DNA of 64,000 nucleotides from Cranoglanis bouderius. Its lineage: Eukaryota; Chordata; Actinopteri; Siluriformes; Cranoglanididae. The translations under genes and the position numbers were made by a program. The stretch covers positions 27,415,755-27,479,754 of the forward strand of contig CM042539.1 of NCBI GenBank assembly GCA_023630585.1. Direction: 5' to 3'. The notes under the pieces are model-generated. The model saw only the letters and a list, made by a program, of their open reading frames with translations. It had not been told where the DNA came from and searched no databases. Within the stretch, counting starts at the first letter, position 1, and every line of letters begins with the position of its first letter. Shown here piece after piece: positions 37,241 to 49,453 of the stretch.

Positions 37241-37248
37241 TATAAAAA
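37241..37248 (+). promoter_or_regulatory. TATA box of the apolipoprotein gene
   Basis: TATAAAAA lies about 30 bases before the inferred transcription start near 37,270. A short non-coding first exon follows, ending AGTGAAG before GTAAGAAC (donor at 37,288). Confidence 0.8.
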
Positions 37249-37419
37249 GGCCTGACTCCTGAAAGAACGCACCATTCAGGAGTGAAGGTAAGAACTCATT
37301 CTGCGTTCATACAGACATATTTAGAGTGAATTTTACTTCAGAATTTCATTTATAATCTCTGTATTTACACTAGTAACCACAGATTTATATCCTAGGCAAG
37401 CCTTGCTCAGTCTGCAACC

Positions 37420-38718
37420 ATGAAGTTCTCCCTGATTGCCGCCCTCGTTGTCGTGCTGGCCATCGGTGAGATTTTTTTAATGCTTTTTTAAATTTAAAAA
37501 ATAAAACGGTATAACTATAGTCTCAGACAGTCTCAGAATTGTTAAAGTTCTATTGTTTAATTGTTTTTGTAAACAGGCTCCCAAGCTGCCAGCCTGGTCA
37601 AGAGAGAAAGCCCTGAATTGCCTCCCGAGGTTGAAAAGATCGCCAGTTACTTCCAGGACCTCGTCCAAAACCTTAAAGCCCTCGATACCCCTGAGCTGGC
37701 CAACAAGGCGAAGTGAGTTTCACATCAACTCTTTATGATATTTGTGATATTTCATTGATTTTCCAGCATGTGAGTTCTCTATATAGTTTAACATATGTGA
37801 GATAGTAATATAAATGTGTGGCGGCCTGGGAAAACCCTTCATAGGGTGAAAATTTTGACATTTTATACTATATATACTTTTCCTGAAGTGTTTCTTTTTT
37901 GCACGGGTAAAATTCTGGTTAAAAGAGAAGTCAAAATGAAGAAAATAACATTTAAAGTAATCATTTTTGATAAGCATTGTCCATATCAGTCTCTCTAGTC
38001 TGATCACTTGTGGTAAATTTCAGTCACACCATTTAACTCCAAGCCTGATCTACATTCATGTTTACACTGGTGTGTAAATAATGGCTGATTCATTCACTGT
38101 TATATTCTGTTGGCTAAATTTCCCATTTAAAAATAATAACAAATATGCCTTCAAAAATCTTAAACAACTTTGTACACTAAAGAGTGTATGTACCATGGAT
38201 AATTTGACAGCTGATATTTTTTATTCTGTTTACAAACTGAATCTATTAGTGTCATGCCTGTTTCGCTATGGTACCTGACCAACAACTTGATCACAGCATG
38301 ACATTCACTGCATTAGAAAAACATACTTAGGTAGAAAGCTAGCAATAAAAAAAAAAAGTTGTTTGTACTGCTGTGTTTTTTTTTTTTTTTAAACCGGCTT
38401 CTTATTTACTTCACATGATCTCTGCAGAGATCCGGGGAAGGTTATAAAGTAAATGAAAGACATTTCTAACATCACTGTTTACGTGTGTGTTTGTTCAGGG
38501 CTTACATCGAGGAGAGCAGATCCCAGCTCCAGCCCATAGTTGAGAAGCTCCAGGAGCAGCTGAAACCCCTCTCCAGCAACATCGAGGAGCAGATCCAGCC
38601 TCTGGCCACCTCCGTCCAAACTCAGATCACCCCCTACACCCACCTGATGCAGAGCCAGATCGAGGACCTTCTCAAGTTCGTGGTTGATCAGACCAAGGCC
38701 ATCCTGCCCCCTCAGTAA
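37420..38718 (+). CDS. apoa2: Small exchangeable apolipoprotein (apoA-II / 14 kDa apolipoprotein, type-4 ice-structuring-like)
   Basis: A secreted plasma protein whose amphipathic helices coat lipoprotein particles. Coding exons 37,420-37,465, 37,577-37,712 and 38,499-38,715 (stop TAA at 38,716-38,718) join in frame to 133 residues; a 5' UTR exon ends at 37,287. All introns are GT-AG. Residues 1 to about 19 (MKFSLIAALVVVLAIGSQA) are a signal peptide. ASLVKR follows, with dibasic Lys24-Arg25, which may be a short propeptide. The rest is built of charged amphipathic helical repeats broken by prolines (LQPIVEKLQEQLKP, IEEQIQPL, TQITPY). There are no Cys residues in the mature part. Fish relatives are named apoA-II, 14 kDa apolipoprotein or type-4 ice-structuring protein LS-12. 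These belong to one family, and sequence alone does not prove any antifreeze role. Liver expression is likely from the DR1 and TATA set-up. The exact orthologue name is less certain than the family. Confidence 0.9.
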
Positions 38719-38793
38719 AAAAAAACAAACTGAAAAAAGCCTGATGTGAAATCACCACTGCCCTGTGTCTGACATCGCTCGCTTATCTGAAAC

Positions 38794-38799
38794 AGTAAA
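38794..38799 (+). terminator. Polyadenylation signal variant AGTAAA
   Basis: AGTAAA lies about 75 bases after the stop codon of the apolipoprotein gene; no AATAAA is closer. A TTGTGTTGACT stretch, T/G-rich, follows. Confidence 0.45.
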
Positions 38800-38904
38800 G
38801 GGGTTGAAAGGTTCTACATTTGTGTTGACTCTTTATTTATCAGCTAGGTTGTGTTAGGTTCAAGGAAAACTCCAATGGTTTTTAAACTCTAACCACTGCA
38901 TGTA

Positions 38905-39115
38905 CAGCGCCCTCCACTAATATTGGCACCCTTAGTAAATATGAGCAAAGAAGGCTGTGAAAAATTGCCTTTATTGTTTAACCTTTTGATCTTTTCTTAA
39001 AAGAGATTTCACAAAAATACTCTGCTCTCATGGATATCAAACGACTGCAAAAACAACACAGGTTTATCAAATAAAAAAATATATTTGTTAAATATAGGTG
39101 CGCAAAATAAAACTG
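38905..39115. mobile_element. Tc1-like terminal fragment
   Basis: It begins CAGCGCCCTCCACTAATATT then GGCACCCTTAGTAAA, directly after a TA. This is the outer end of a well-known fish Tc1-like family. The rest of the element is absent. The inverted form of a related end is at 49,425-49,453. Confidence 0.65.
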
Positions 39116-41193
39116 ATTCATTTTTTCACGCCATTTTCCCCCTCACAAGTTAAATAAATATTTTTCACTGATTCTTTTTTCATATGTAAGTAACCGCCCC
39201 CCCCACATGATTCATTTATTTTCATGTTTTTTTTCTCCACATGATTTTTTCATCCACTGATCAAAAATAAAATCAAGGCTGAAGTACAAAAGATGCAGAA
39301 AGGAAGTATAGAAGGAAAAGCATTTTATTTAAAAAAATTATTTCCTATACTGTGTGCAGACGTTAAAATATAATACAGAGTTTTATTCGTGCACATACAC
39401 AAAGGATAGAAAGAAACACACACATGACAAAGAACTACCGTATAATGTAATAAGTACACAAATATAATACATCATACACCCCCTGTACGCGACCCCATAC
39501 CCATTCACATCGTTAAACATGATTTCCTGAATCACTCGGACTACGTCAGACAGTCTGAGTCAGACAGTCCGATCAGTACATTCGTGGAAAAGACTTCGAG
39601 CATCCAGGCAGTGATACAAGGTCCCGAGTTCAAGTGCCATTTCAGCTGGCAAACTGGGGAAAGGTCCTGTACCTGTAAACGAGGGAAATATTACACAGCA
39701 TGTGAAACTTGAAGTGCGTGGGAACTTGAAGTGTAAATGAAGCTATGATCATAACTCTCAGATGAAGCCAATAATCTTACAGACTAGGAAAAAAAAGATC
39801 TGCAAAGACATAAAGCACATGTATTACTGTAGATATTGACTTTTTTGTTGATATTAAACAAATGAGGACCAAAATGTACCTTTCACTGGGGTGGTTCCTC
39901 CCCCAGTTCCTCTTTTTTTTTTTTTGGTACCTTTAATGTGTATCTTTTCTTTACTCTAAAAGGTAATTATGGTCCAATTCTGTACCTTGAATCTGTTTTA
40001 AAGGTCACTATATCCATATTTCCAGGTGAAAGACACCATATTAAAGGTACGAAAGATAAGGTACCATCCCAGCAACAAGGAAAGGTACACTTTAAAACCC
40101 TTTTTCCCCCTCAGAGTTTACAGAACAGACCTGATGAATATCTGAGGAAAAATTAAAATAATATCAAATATACTGTATATTATTGCCTACTTTGTTAACA
40201 CTAGACGTTGGAGCAATCCCAAATGGCACCCTGCTCCCTCTATAAGTGTGTATACATATGGAGCTGGGGTATGGAGTTGTAGTTGTGCTCCATGTAGCCT
40301 ATAGTGCAGATTCTTTTTAGGTTTTTTTTTGGTGTTGTTGCTAGTAATTGAAAAACAGAGAGATGTTGGTTAAATCCCAAACAGCTTCCTATTAAAAAAA
40401 AGGTACATTTTTATTTTCAAAGCTAAAAACAATGGGAATTTAGCTAGAACTGTGGATTCTTAATCTTTATTAAGTAACTTAGCAGACTTTCTAGGATTCT
40501 GCTTTTCACACAAGTTGTTATGCTGATAATATTGTTAATATAAAAATTGTAATGAAATTAATTACATTAGAAAACAATGCAAAATAGGAGCATTTTCCAC
40601 TTTTGGAGCCCGCTGTAGTTGGCAAATATGTACCATCATGTTTGTTTCTTGGACTTAAGAGCTTCTTATTTGTGAACTTTCCACCAACAGAACATGTTAG
40701 TTTGTAACATAACAACATTTTGCCCAGTTTTATTGTATAAAATTACAGTTGATTTTTCATTGATCTTTAGATTAAACCAATTCAATTCAATTCGTTTTCT
40801 AACTCTGATAGTAGAAGGTGGCTGTACGACCCCCTGACTATAGCCTATGTCACCTTTGAGAACCATGTGTTTAATGCAATTGAGAGGTTTTTAGTGAAAT
40901 GCTTTAAAATAGAGGGGCCATTTTAGTTCCCAAAAAACCTTTTAACCGTTTAACTATTTTATTAGCATTATAATAAAATATCATTTTTACATCAAAGAAC
41001 CTTGTAATCAAAATAGTGGAATTCTTCGATTTTTTGCGGCAACAAAACAGTTAAATGATCCATTAGAAGGTTCTTTGAACCAAAACTGGAGTGTTTCTGG
41101 CAGGATAAAACTTGGCAGCATTATTTTTAAGACTGCATTTCTTCAAACCAAGTTTACTACGTACTCTATGCAGTATTATCCTTTTGCATCTTA
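39116..41193. other. Intergenic with a GGTAC-family repeat
   Basis: No exon found. About 39,870-40,125 contains repeated GTACCTTT and AAAGGTAC motifs on both sides of a central stretch, like the elements at 43.2 and 47.3 kb. A CCCAAATGGCACCCTGCTCC block at about 40,218 is a fragment of another dispersed repeat. The remainder is A/T-rich and unassigned. Confidence 0.45.
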
Positions 41194-41718
41194 ACACTAT
41201 ATAGCCAAAATTTTGTGCAGACCTGACCATCACACCCAATAATGGTTCTTCCCCAAAGTTGGAAGCACACAATTGTATAGAATGTTTTTGTACAATACTG
41301 AAGCATTACGATTTCCCTTCAGTGGAACTAAGAGGCACAAAGCTGTTCCTCCAGCATGACGATGCCCCTGTGCAAAAGCGACCTCCATGAAGACATGGTG
41401 TGTTAAGGTTGGACTGGAAGAACTGGAGTGTCCTGCACAGAACCCTGACCTCAACCCCACTGAACACCTTTGGGATGAACTGGAACTGGAGCCTCCTCAT
41501 CTAACATCAGTGCCTGACCTCAACCTCACTAACGCTCTTGTTTAGTTGTGAACGAACACAAATCCCCACAGCCACGCCCCAAAACCTAGTGGAAAGCCTT
41601 CCCAGAAGAGTGGAGCTTATTACAACAGCAAAGGGGGAATAAATCTGGAATGGGATGTTCAACAAGCACATATGTATGTGATGGTCAGGGGTGCACAAAC
41701 TTTTTGGCCATATAGTGT
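41194..41718 (+). mobile_element. Tc1-derived non-autonomous element
   Basis: The ends ACACTATATAGCCAAAA and, inverted, TTTTTGGCCATATAGTGT lie next to TA. The interior still resembles decayed Tc1-like transposase C-terminal code: CAGCATGACGATGCCCC (QHDDAP) and CCTGACCTCAACCCCACTGA (PDLNPTE). The frame is broken and the N-terminal part is missing. A truncated relative lies at 21,131-21,379. Confidence 0.85.
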
Positions 41719-43154
41719 ATTTAGTACACTATTTTCTGATTGGTCCTCAAACTGCTTTCCAGCCTTCTCTTTTCAGACACCATTATTTTTAAGACTGTTT
41801 TATTCCAGAAATTAAATTCACAACATACTGTATGAAATATAGTCTTTGTAATCCAATGGGAGATTTCTGTCCTTAAAACTAAGTTCACTAGATAGTGTAT
41901 GAAATATTAGCTTTGCAATTATTTTCCAATCAGTCTGGAAGTCATTTCACGCTGTTTTCCTGGCTTTACGTCCAATCCAAGAGCTCGTGCATCACCCTCG
42001 AGCACTGCGTGAGACCCTCGCTCCCTCTCATCACGTGACTACAAGTAAAAAGCCAACCTGGACAAATTTTAACAAAACTGATGTGAAGAAAAAAAAAAAT
42101 CTCTTTATTTTACTCACCTACTCATGTCACTGGGCCCACTTTCCATTTCGTTTTCTTCAAAACTATTTCAAGTGCCCTTGAAATAATCCCACTTATCCCC
42201 TTTTTGCAAACCTCCAGACCGACATTCTTAGATCATTAAGAACTCTAAATGAACGTTGTCAAAATACGGCTTAAAAACTCCACGCTAATTATGGTACGCT
42301 AATTCCACTTATGAAATTAGCCTAGGATACGGCATATTGCTTAACTTCACTTATCCACTCATCCTGACAGTTTCTTTAAGGCAAAATTCTGCCTAATAAA
42401 GCTGATTAAAAAAACAAAAAAACAAAAAATAAAGTATACTAACAGGAAGTTTTATTAATTAAAAAAAAAAAATCGTCAGTTGTTCATTCAGCCAGCAGGG
42501 GGCAGCATACACTCTCAGAAAAAGGATACTGTAGCGCACCTTTAAAGCTTTACTCTAATTGGTAAATTAATTAGGGTTAATTTATGTACCTTACATCAGG
42601 TGTGCTATAGCCACGTTTTCACCCAAGATATTAAACTAAAAAATATACATATTACAAAACATGTATCTTCGATAGTGACATGGAAAGATACGGTTTAGCC
42701 CTGTTGTTTTTTCTCTTCCTCAGTTCAAGGTTGTGTGGTAAAGCCGGTGCAAAAGTCCCAGGGCAATAAGGCAGACTAGGACTTGTTGTCTGCATTAACG
42801 ACACCAACAACAAAATCACTAGTCTTCCACACCGCCAAGCTGAGCACGAAATATCTCTGAATTATTATTATTTTATTTAAAAGCAAATCTTGGATCATAT
42901 CAGCTCTTATAGGAGTAAAATTCACTTCATGTAGTATACAGCAAGAATTTGTTACATTTTTTTTTGGTGGTTAATTTTCCATTTGAATATTAGTATGTTT
43001 AGTAAAATGTACGTAAGTGTATTTATCTATGAATTAAGTATTTACTTTTATTTATTTGGAGTAACAAGCCAAAGGTTAAAGCTAAAAGTTAAAATAATCT
43101 ACAGTCATATATATATATATAAAAAAAAGGAATATCCAGTTAAGTCTGATAACG
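41719..43154. other. Intergenic, unassigned
   Basis: A/T-rich. A CACTCTCAGAAAAAGGATAC stretch at about 42,509 is a lone left end of the GGTAC-family repeat. The frame at 42,983-43,297 runs into that repeat and is not a gene. Confidence 0.5.
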
Positions 43155-43450
43155 CCCTCTCAGAAATAAAGGTACCACACTGTACCTCTTCTTGTTACTC
43201 ATGTGGTACCATAAACGGTACATGTTGTGTATCTTTAGTATGCATCTTTTACATGGGAAGGTGCATGCAGTGTACCTTTAATTATCTAAAGCATTAAAAG
43301 TACAAGAGTGGTCCTTAAGGTCCAATGATGCACCTTAAATTGTTTTAAAGGTATAAAAATACAAACTAAAAGTACAAAAAAAATTAGAAGATGATCTTAA
43401 CCACCACGGTAACAAGGAAGAGTACAGACTGGAATCTTTATTTCTGAAAG
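43155..43450. mobile_element. GGTAC-family inverted repeat element, copy 1
   Basis: Left end CCTCTCAGAAATAAAGGTAC; right end, inverted, CTTTATTTCTGAAAG. The interior has several GGTACC and AAAGGTA motifs in both directions and no coding capacity. It is a MITE-like element. Confidence 0.65.
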
Positions 43451-43610
43451 TTTATGAAAGGAATATGCTTTTAATGATTTTTTTTTATAATGAACCGTCC
43501 ACGGGTTTCCACTAGTCAGGGAATTTTAGCATCAGCGATACAGCGTACTTAGAGAATCTGTAAGAATTTAAGCGAGGTCTAATTCATAACCAAAGGATAT
43601 AATAGAAAAA

Positions 43611-43900
43611 ATAGTACTTATCTGTACTTTTCCTTCTCACTGGAGAGGTACCATACCATCAAGATCAAGGGCAGCATCTTTTGTATCTTTAATGTGTATC
43701 TTTCACCCGGAAATGTAGAAATAGTCTACGTTTAAAAATGATTCTAAGGTCTGAAATCAGACCATAATGATCTTTTAGAGTAAAGCTTTCACGGTAAACT
43801 ACATGCACCTTTCGAGGTTAAAGTGCAGAGAGTGTGCCGCTTGAAGTTCTCCTCCGGCAACAAGGTAAAGTTCCGTTGAGTACCCTTTATTTCTGAGAGT
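43611..43900. mobile_element. GGTAC-family element, copy 2
   Basis: Contains CTGGAGAGGTACCATACCA, GTATCTTTAATGTGTATCTT and the right end TACCCTTTATTTCTGAGAGT. The left end is poorly preserved. Confidence 0.5.
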
Positions 43901-44984
43901 GATCACTATCAGTGCAGAAAAAAAAAGAGATATCGTCTATATTAGATATTGTCTGGGTTTTTGGAAATTAAAGGCACAAAATGAAGGTTTTGAACTTCCT
44001 GTTGCCGCCAATAAAGAACCACTCAGTTCTTGAACTGGAAGGCGAGGAGACGAGGAGAGTACGCTTAACCCTGAGCGACCTTCCTCATGTTCATGTGTAA
44101 ACTCTCGCACGTATCTGAATCGGAGTGAGCGCTTCCCTTTCGTCCGCCTTGTGCTGAAATTAGAAATATCGATTTCTAAAGTCACGCAGAACTCCCGGTC
44201 TGTACGGAGAGTTACGGCTAGAAAATATCGCCGTTTTCCGTTTTCAGTATGCAAATCCCGAATAATTTGCATATCTTGTGCATCCTGATGTCACAACGTC
44301 CCTACAGACATGAACAGGACGATGCATGTAGACACTGTTGCATCACGTCCAGTGCAGCAGTTTACAGTGCTCGGGATCTCTCATAAACCAGCACCTCGTC
44401 GATAAAACTACATTACTGTCAGTATTTTCTTTTATTAATCATAGCATGAAATAAAATGGTACTTACCGAGTCCGGTCACCCGAGAACAATTTGGTGGCGA
44501 AAAAAGACGACAAAAAGAAACCATTCATAATTTTTTTTTTTTTTTTTTTTTTAAAGAAAAGAGTTTTATCATCGGAATAAATCTTCGCTTCCTAAAGCTG
44601 GCACACGGAGTGAATTCTTCAGAAAACGGCCTTGTTGGCGAGACGATGCCTGCGTCTCTCTGACCAGCGGTTGCACGCTGACGGATGTTTCGTGGGCACG
44701 GGTTATGGTTTTTACTCAAAGCTGACAGACAGACAACCCCCTGCACACAGGTGCTATTCAAGATATGGTGTAAAAGAAATGACGTCACTGAGATTTTGAG
44801 TTGAAAAACATTTTTTTTTTTCCTTCTCCCAGTCCCACCCTCAACATCCACCTCCACCTCCACCTCCACCTCCACTAACAAATCTCCTCAAACAATTCAT
44901 CACACATCTCCTCCAATCTGACTACCTATGCCTTTCATTTCTTTATGAACATGATGATGAATTTTATAAAGACACATTTCACAT
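43901..44984. other. Intergenic, unassigned
   Basis: The minus-strand frames at 43,937-44,272 and 44,525-44,881 have no recognisable domain; the second ends in a poly-Lys run from a T-tract. A (CCACCT)n purine/pyrimidine block is at about 44,845-44,875. Confidence 0.45.
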
Positions 44985-45290
44985 ACAGTGTTATGCTAAT
45001 AAAAGCTTTCTGTGGGTTGTTTTCACCGGAGGCCGTAATCATCACTCCATAAAAACCAGCCTGTTGAATTAGAGACTAAAACACAGATACGGATGAAGTT
45101 GGAGGCACGGAGCGCTTTCGCCCCGGCAACAATGGAGTGCTGGCCTTGGTGATAGTTGCTAGGCAATCGGAGGAAATACAATGGCCTCCTTAGAAACCGA
45201 AGGGCCTTAAGTGGGCTAAAAGAAGCCGCAGCACCAGGCGGAATAATGCCCAAGCACCAAACTGAATGCAGTCGTCATGCTGGAAGACAA
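44985..45290. promoter_or_regulatory. Candidate conserved non-coding element with an RFX X-box
   Basis: This repeat-free stretch contains GTTGCTAGGCAATC (45,155-45,168), which fits the RFX X-box pattern (GTTGCYNRGCAAC) apart from its last base. CCCCGGCAACAATGG at 45,121-45,135 looks like an X-box half site. Its low repeat content against noisy surroundings suggests regulatory DNA. Conservation cannot be shown from one sequence. Confidence 0.4.
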
Positions 45291-47331
45291 TCAGCTAATA
45301 AAGATATCGAGATATGACCTGATGATGTAGGGAAAAACTATTTTCCGCTCTTAAACTAGATTTGTTTCTGCTTAATCCACGCTATCTGCTTTTTCTTTTT
45401 AAATTAACCCTTTCATGCATGGTGTATATCTTTCCACATTTACTGTACATCTATTTTTTAGGACAAAAGGCCTATAAGATGTAAATCACCTCTCTGTAAT
45501 TGAACGTAAACCGTTATCCTGATTTCTGTCGTTCTTTAGACCTTTTGTCATTCTCGGTGCAGCGTGTCTCCGCTATCTTTCCCAAACTTTCCACACAAAA
45601 GCCTCAATCAGGTCAAAATATCTATAATATCTATATAAAATACTATATATCTGTTATCTATATATCTTGAGTAGATTCTGTAGCTTTTTAAAATCAAACA
45701 AATCAGCTGCAACAGTTTTAACCTGCATACATTTTATACATATCAAGAGTATTGCTATATTTTCTAACTCCGGTCAACTATTCTAGACATGGACGCTAAT
45801 AAATTCATTAAACATGTTTATGTATGAAATGTATTAAATATGTTTTTACTGCTATCTCTGATGCATTGTATTTCTACACGAAATATATTATTACTTAAAT
45901 GACATTTTGAAAAAGTCATGCAATTCTGAGTAATAAAAACCATCTAAATGACCTGCATATGCTTTAAATACTTTTTTTTTTTTTTTTTTTTTTAAATATA
46001 CACTTATATACTTTACGCCAGATTTTGGGATTACTCACAGTTATAATACATTTAGTTTTTGTCCTGTTTGTTGTATTGCTCTTATTTTGGTACTAAAATG
46101 ATTCATTTTTGTTCATTTGTGTCTTTTTGTATTTTTTATTTTTTTTAAAAATTGATTTTACAGTCACTTAACATGCATGAAACTACAGCGGTCTTACACA
46201 TAGCCCGATCAGTGCTGGAAAAAAAAAAAGAAAAAAGATATAAAACTATTTGAAATGGGCATTTTTATTGAATATAAACTCTTAAAAGTCTGACAGTGTC
46301 AGTGGTAGAATAGATTATATCTTACATATTGTTAATAAAGTGGGAATTATTCGGTATGGAGATGATAAGTTTCATCTTGTCGAAGTGATCCGTGAGGAAC
46401 AAAAAGGGAAAAAAAAGAAGAAAAAAAATCATGATGACATGCAAAAACACTCGTAGATTAATAGTATAGTATTAACAACATTCATTTGTACGTATTTAAT
46501 TTAAAAAAATAATAAATCTGTAACCTGCCATGTTTTTTTTTAATATAAAACAATTCATATTAATATTTAGTATATTTATATTTATTTTATATAAATTATA
46601 TACATTTACTACAATTATTATTTTTTTAACTGGCAGGGTTTTATTGACTTTTTTCAGATTATTTATACACTTACCTCTCACACGCTTCAGGACTCTTCAC
46701 ATTCTCTACTGTATGAGGGCATTTCTAAAGACTGTTAAACCTAGGTATCAAAAAATGGACAAAAAAAGGTATCTTGAGGGTTCATAAATGCACAAAATAC
46801 ACTTGTAGACAATCAGGTAACTATTTAAAAGATGAAAGTAATCCCAAAACAAAAATCTGTGTATATAATTATGATTTTCTTCAACATTAAACACCTGAAT
46901 TAAATCAATTCTTCCAGTCTTCCTATTCAAAAATTATTTTAATTGACCATCAACTCTGTGTGTGTTGGTGAGCTGCAAGAGAAACAAAAAGCTAGTGTGT
47001 GTGTTCACACTTTTTTTTTTTTTTTAATCAGATACAGAGTGCGAAAGTTTGTGCACCCCTACACTCACACTCGGGTACCTGTACCTTTCCGTGCCACTGT
47101 CACTGTTTCGTACCTGCAGTGTGTGTCTTCTACCTGCAAGGTACCTCGGCGGCCATTAAGGTGTAATTATGTACCTGAAAGCATTTTTAAAAGTGCACTT
47201 TACACATTCACGCTATACAGGTACATAAGATTTACTCATGATGGTATCAAGCAAAGGTACATCAAGGAAAAATACCCTTTTCCTGTGAGTATTGAGTACC
47301 GTGTTTCCCTTTTATAGCCTGTACATGCAAC
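45291..47331. other. A/T-rich intergenic with GGTAC-family fragments
   Basis: No exon is supported; T- and A-runs are frequent. From about 47,035 to 47,300 there are several GTACCT / AGGTAC motifs of the family seen at 43.2 and 47.3 kb, without clear ends. The frame at 46,943-47,317 runs through them and is not a gene. Confidence 0.5.
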
Positions 47332-47700
47332 CACTCGCAGAACAAAAGGGTACTAAACTGTACCTTTGCTTGTCACTGGTCTGGAACCATCAAGCGTACA
47401 TGATTTAAGGTACATCATTGCACCCTAAGGACCAGCGATGTACCGTAAATCATTTTTAAAGGTACACTACATTCACATTACCGTATAAAATATACACTCA
47501 CGGTGCAAAAGATGTACTTTCAAGAACTTTCGAGAACTTTATTGTCATCTTCGTACATGGATGCTGCAACAGGAAATAAAGACAATGTAAAATATTGTGC
47601 AGATTGGAAGAAGATAACAATATGGCATAAAGACAGGGACTATTAACCGTATCACTTTAATGTCAAAGGTACAGTTTAGTACCCTTTTCACCTGAGAGTG
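47332..47700. mobile_element. GGTAC-family element, copy 3, with long terminal inverted repeats
   Basis: Left arm CACTCGCAGAACAAAAGGGT then ACTAAACTGTACCTTTG. The right arm is its complement, CAAAGGTACAGTTTAGTACC then CTTTTCACCTGAGAGTG. The arms pair over about 36 bases. A TCGAGAACTTTATTGTCATC stretch at about 47,528 looks like a LINE/SINE 3' tail inserted inside. There is no coding capacity. Confidence 0.75.
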
Positions 47701-47939
47701 CAGGATACACGAAAATCACGCCGGAATTGTATTTACTGTACATACACTGTCAAACAGATGGATATTTTTCATCCAGAAACCATGCACACTGCGATGAGCC
47801 AGTAATAAAACAGTGCACAGAAAGAAAAAAAGAAAAAAAAAAATTAATGAAAAGTTGAAATAAATGTAACCTCATTTTTAATGTTAAACAAACCTGTTGA
47901 TATTATTAAGCTTAATTATTTATCGTTTTTAGAGAACAG
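47701..47939. other. Short intergenic spacer
   Basis: Nothing recognised. Confidence 0.5.
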
Positions 47940-48430
47940 TAGTCAGAGTGCAGTGGTTCAGATTCAGCCATTTTTCCCCTCTTCTTTACTTTACTTTTTT
48001 TTTTTTTTTTTTTTAACCAAAGTCATTTAACTCATTTTCCGTCGACGTGCTCAAGCGCTCTTTGGGCAATTAGTGCGCCATTCTTTCATTAAGACGAGGT
48101 CAGCCCATTAACGACCCTTAAAGAATCAGAAGAAGAGGAAGAAGAAGGAGGAAAAAAAGACGCAAGAGCGCGGGCATTTGACGCACCTCCCGGTGAGATC
48201 CGCGCGCGCGAGAATGACGACGACGGCGAAAATGCAAATTGCACTAAATTGCTCCTCGCGCAGGTGCGCGCGCTCCGGCCGGGGAAGTGGCGCCCCGAGC
48301 CTTTTGTGCCGCTGAGTGACGGGTTTCTGCGGCTCCGAATTGGAGGCGACTTGGCGCGCGCTCCGGTTAAAACACACACACACACACACACACACCGGGG
48401 AGCGGCCGGTTAAAGGATGTGGTTTCTTTT
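47940..48430. promoter_or_regulatory. CpG-rich island, candidate regulatory element
   Basis: From about 48,150 to 48,420 CpG is dense (GATCCGCGCGCGCGAG, CAGGTGCGCGCGCTCCGGCC), unlike the A/T-rich surroundings. The flank at 48,060-48,120 carries CAATTAG, CATTAAGAC and CATTAACGAC, all ATTA-type homeodomain motifs. An octamer-type ATGCAAAT lies at about 48,230. It could be a promoter without a visible first exon or a developmental enhancer. No splice donor with an open frame was convincing. A (CA)n lies at 48,371-48,394. Confidence 0.5.
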
Positions 48431-48675
48431 GTGCGCGCAAGTGGAAAAGCAGAGCGCAGCGGGAAACGGTTTTTATTCACGAATAAAGTAGGCCATATTA
48501 ATTGAATGCGTTTGCTGAATTGTGGCCTCTTCAACAAATTCAAGAAATGTTAATCTTCATAAAGTCGTCTTGATAAAGGCGATAATAACGACCTCTTCTG
48601 AGGTGCTTGTTTTTCCTGCGGCTTTTTTTTTTATTAAAAAAATTGTGATGCAACTTGTAGAGTTTTTTTGTGCGT

Positions 48676-48948
48676 TTTTTGCAGAAAACTACTTGCATTG
48701 GAAAAATTGCAATTGCACGCTCTTTCACAGTGATGTTTGTTGGTAAATCAGACCCTTTATCTGTATTCACGTTTGACGCACGTGAATCGTAGGGGACTTT
48801 GGCCAAATGCACGTTGTGATGACCTCACATGGCGCGGTTCGGCCCAAATCTGTGGAAAATCTTTGACAAATTGCAAGTTCCTGGGAATATTATGGAGTTT
48901 CCTTGATTTTGCGTTAATTTCTGTGATCACAAAATCCTGAAGGGACTG
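48676..48948 (-). repeat. Dispersed repeat, copy 3 of 3
   Basis: Runs from GCAGAAAACTACTTGCATTG to TGTGATCACAAAATCCTGAA. It is colinear with 8,236-8,478, with substitutions and some extra sequence in the middle. Confidence 0.7.
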
Positions 48949-48975
48949 ATAGGTGCAGGAATCATGCTTCAACAG

Positions 48976-49198
48976 GAGGTAATAGGAAATAGATAGAGGA
49001 TGAGGAAAGAGATGGAGGATGAGGTAAGAGGTAGAGGTAATAGGAAATAGATAGAGGATGAGGAAAGAGATGGAGGATGAGGTAAGAGGTAAGAGGAACT
49101 AGATAGATGATGAGGATAGAGGTAAAAGATGAGGAAAGAGGTAGAAGTATGAGGAAATAGATAGATTATGAAGAAAGAGGCGGAGGATGAGGTAAGGT
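48976..49198. repeat. 58-bp purine-rich minisatellite
   Basis: The unit starts GAGGTAATAGGAAATAGATA and continues GAGGATGAGGAAAGAG. The first two copies start at 48,976 and 49,034; two or more decayed copies follow. Confidence 0.9.
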
Positions 49199-49249
49199 GA
49201 GAAAAATAAGTAAAATCATGAATACAAACATGCTTTAGTTTTATATAAC

Positions 49250-49453
49250 GTTTTATTTAGAAATAAAACAAGTGCCAATAATTTGTGGTTTTGTTTATTT
49301 AAAAAAAAAAAAAAAAAAACCTGATAAGGTTTTTTTTTTTAGCCTTAATTTCTTAAGGTTAAATTTCTGCCGTATTTTCAGTGTGAGAATAACATCATTA
49401 ACCACAGTTACCCATCTTTACCCAGGGTGCCAATACTTCTAGAGCTGACTGTA
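49250..49453. mobile_element. Tc1-like terminal remnant
   Basis: Ends CCAGGGTGCCAATACTTCTA then GAGCTGACTGTA, beside TA, resembling the complement of the Tc1-like end at 38,905. A-runs near 49,301 and T-runs near 49,331 are inside. Confidence 0.45.

Noticed and set aside
37420..38718. Calling the apolipoprotein gene an antifreeze gene
   Set aside because: The type-4 ice-structuring name is a family label; nothing in the sequence shows an antifreeze role.
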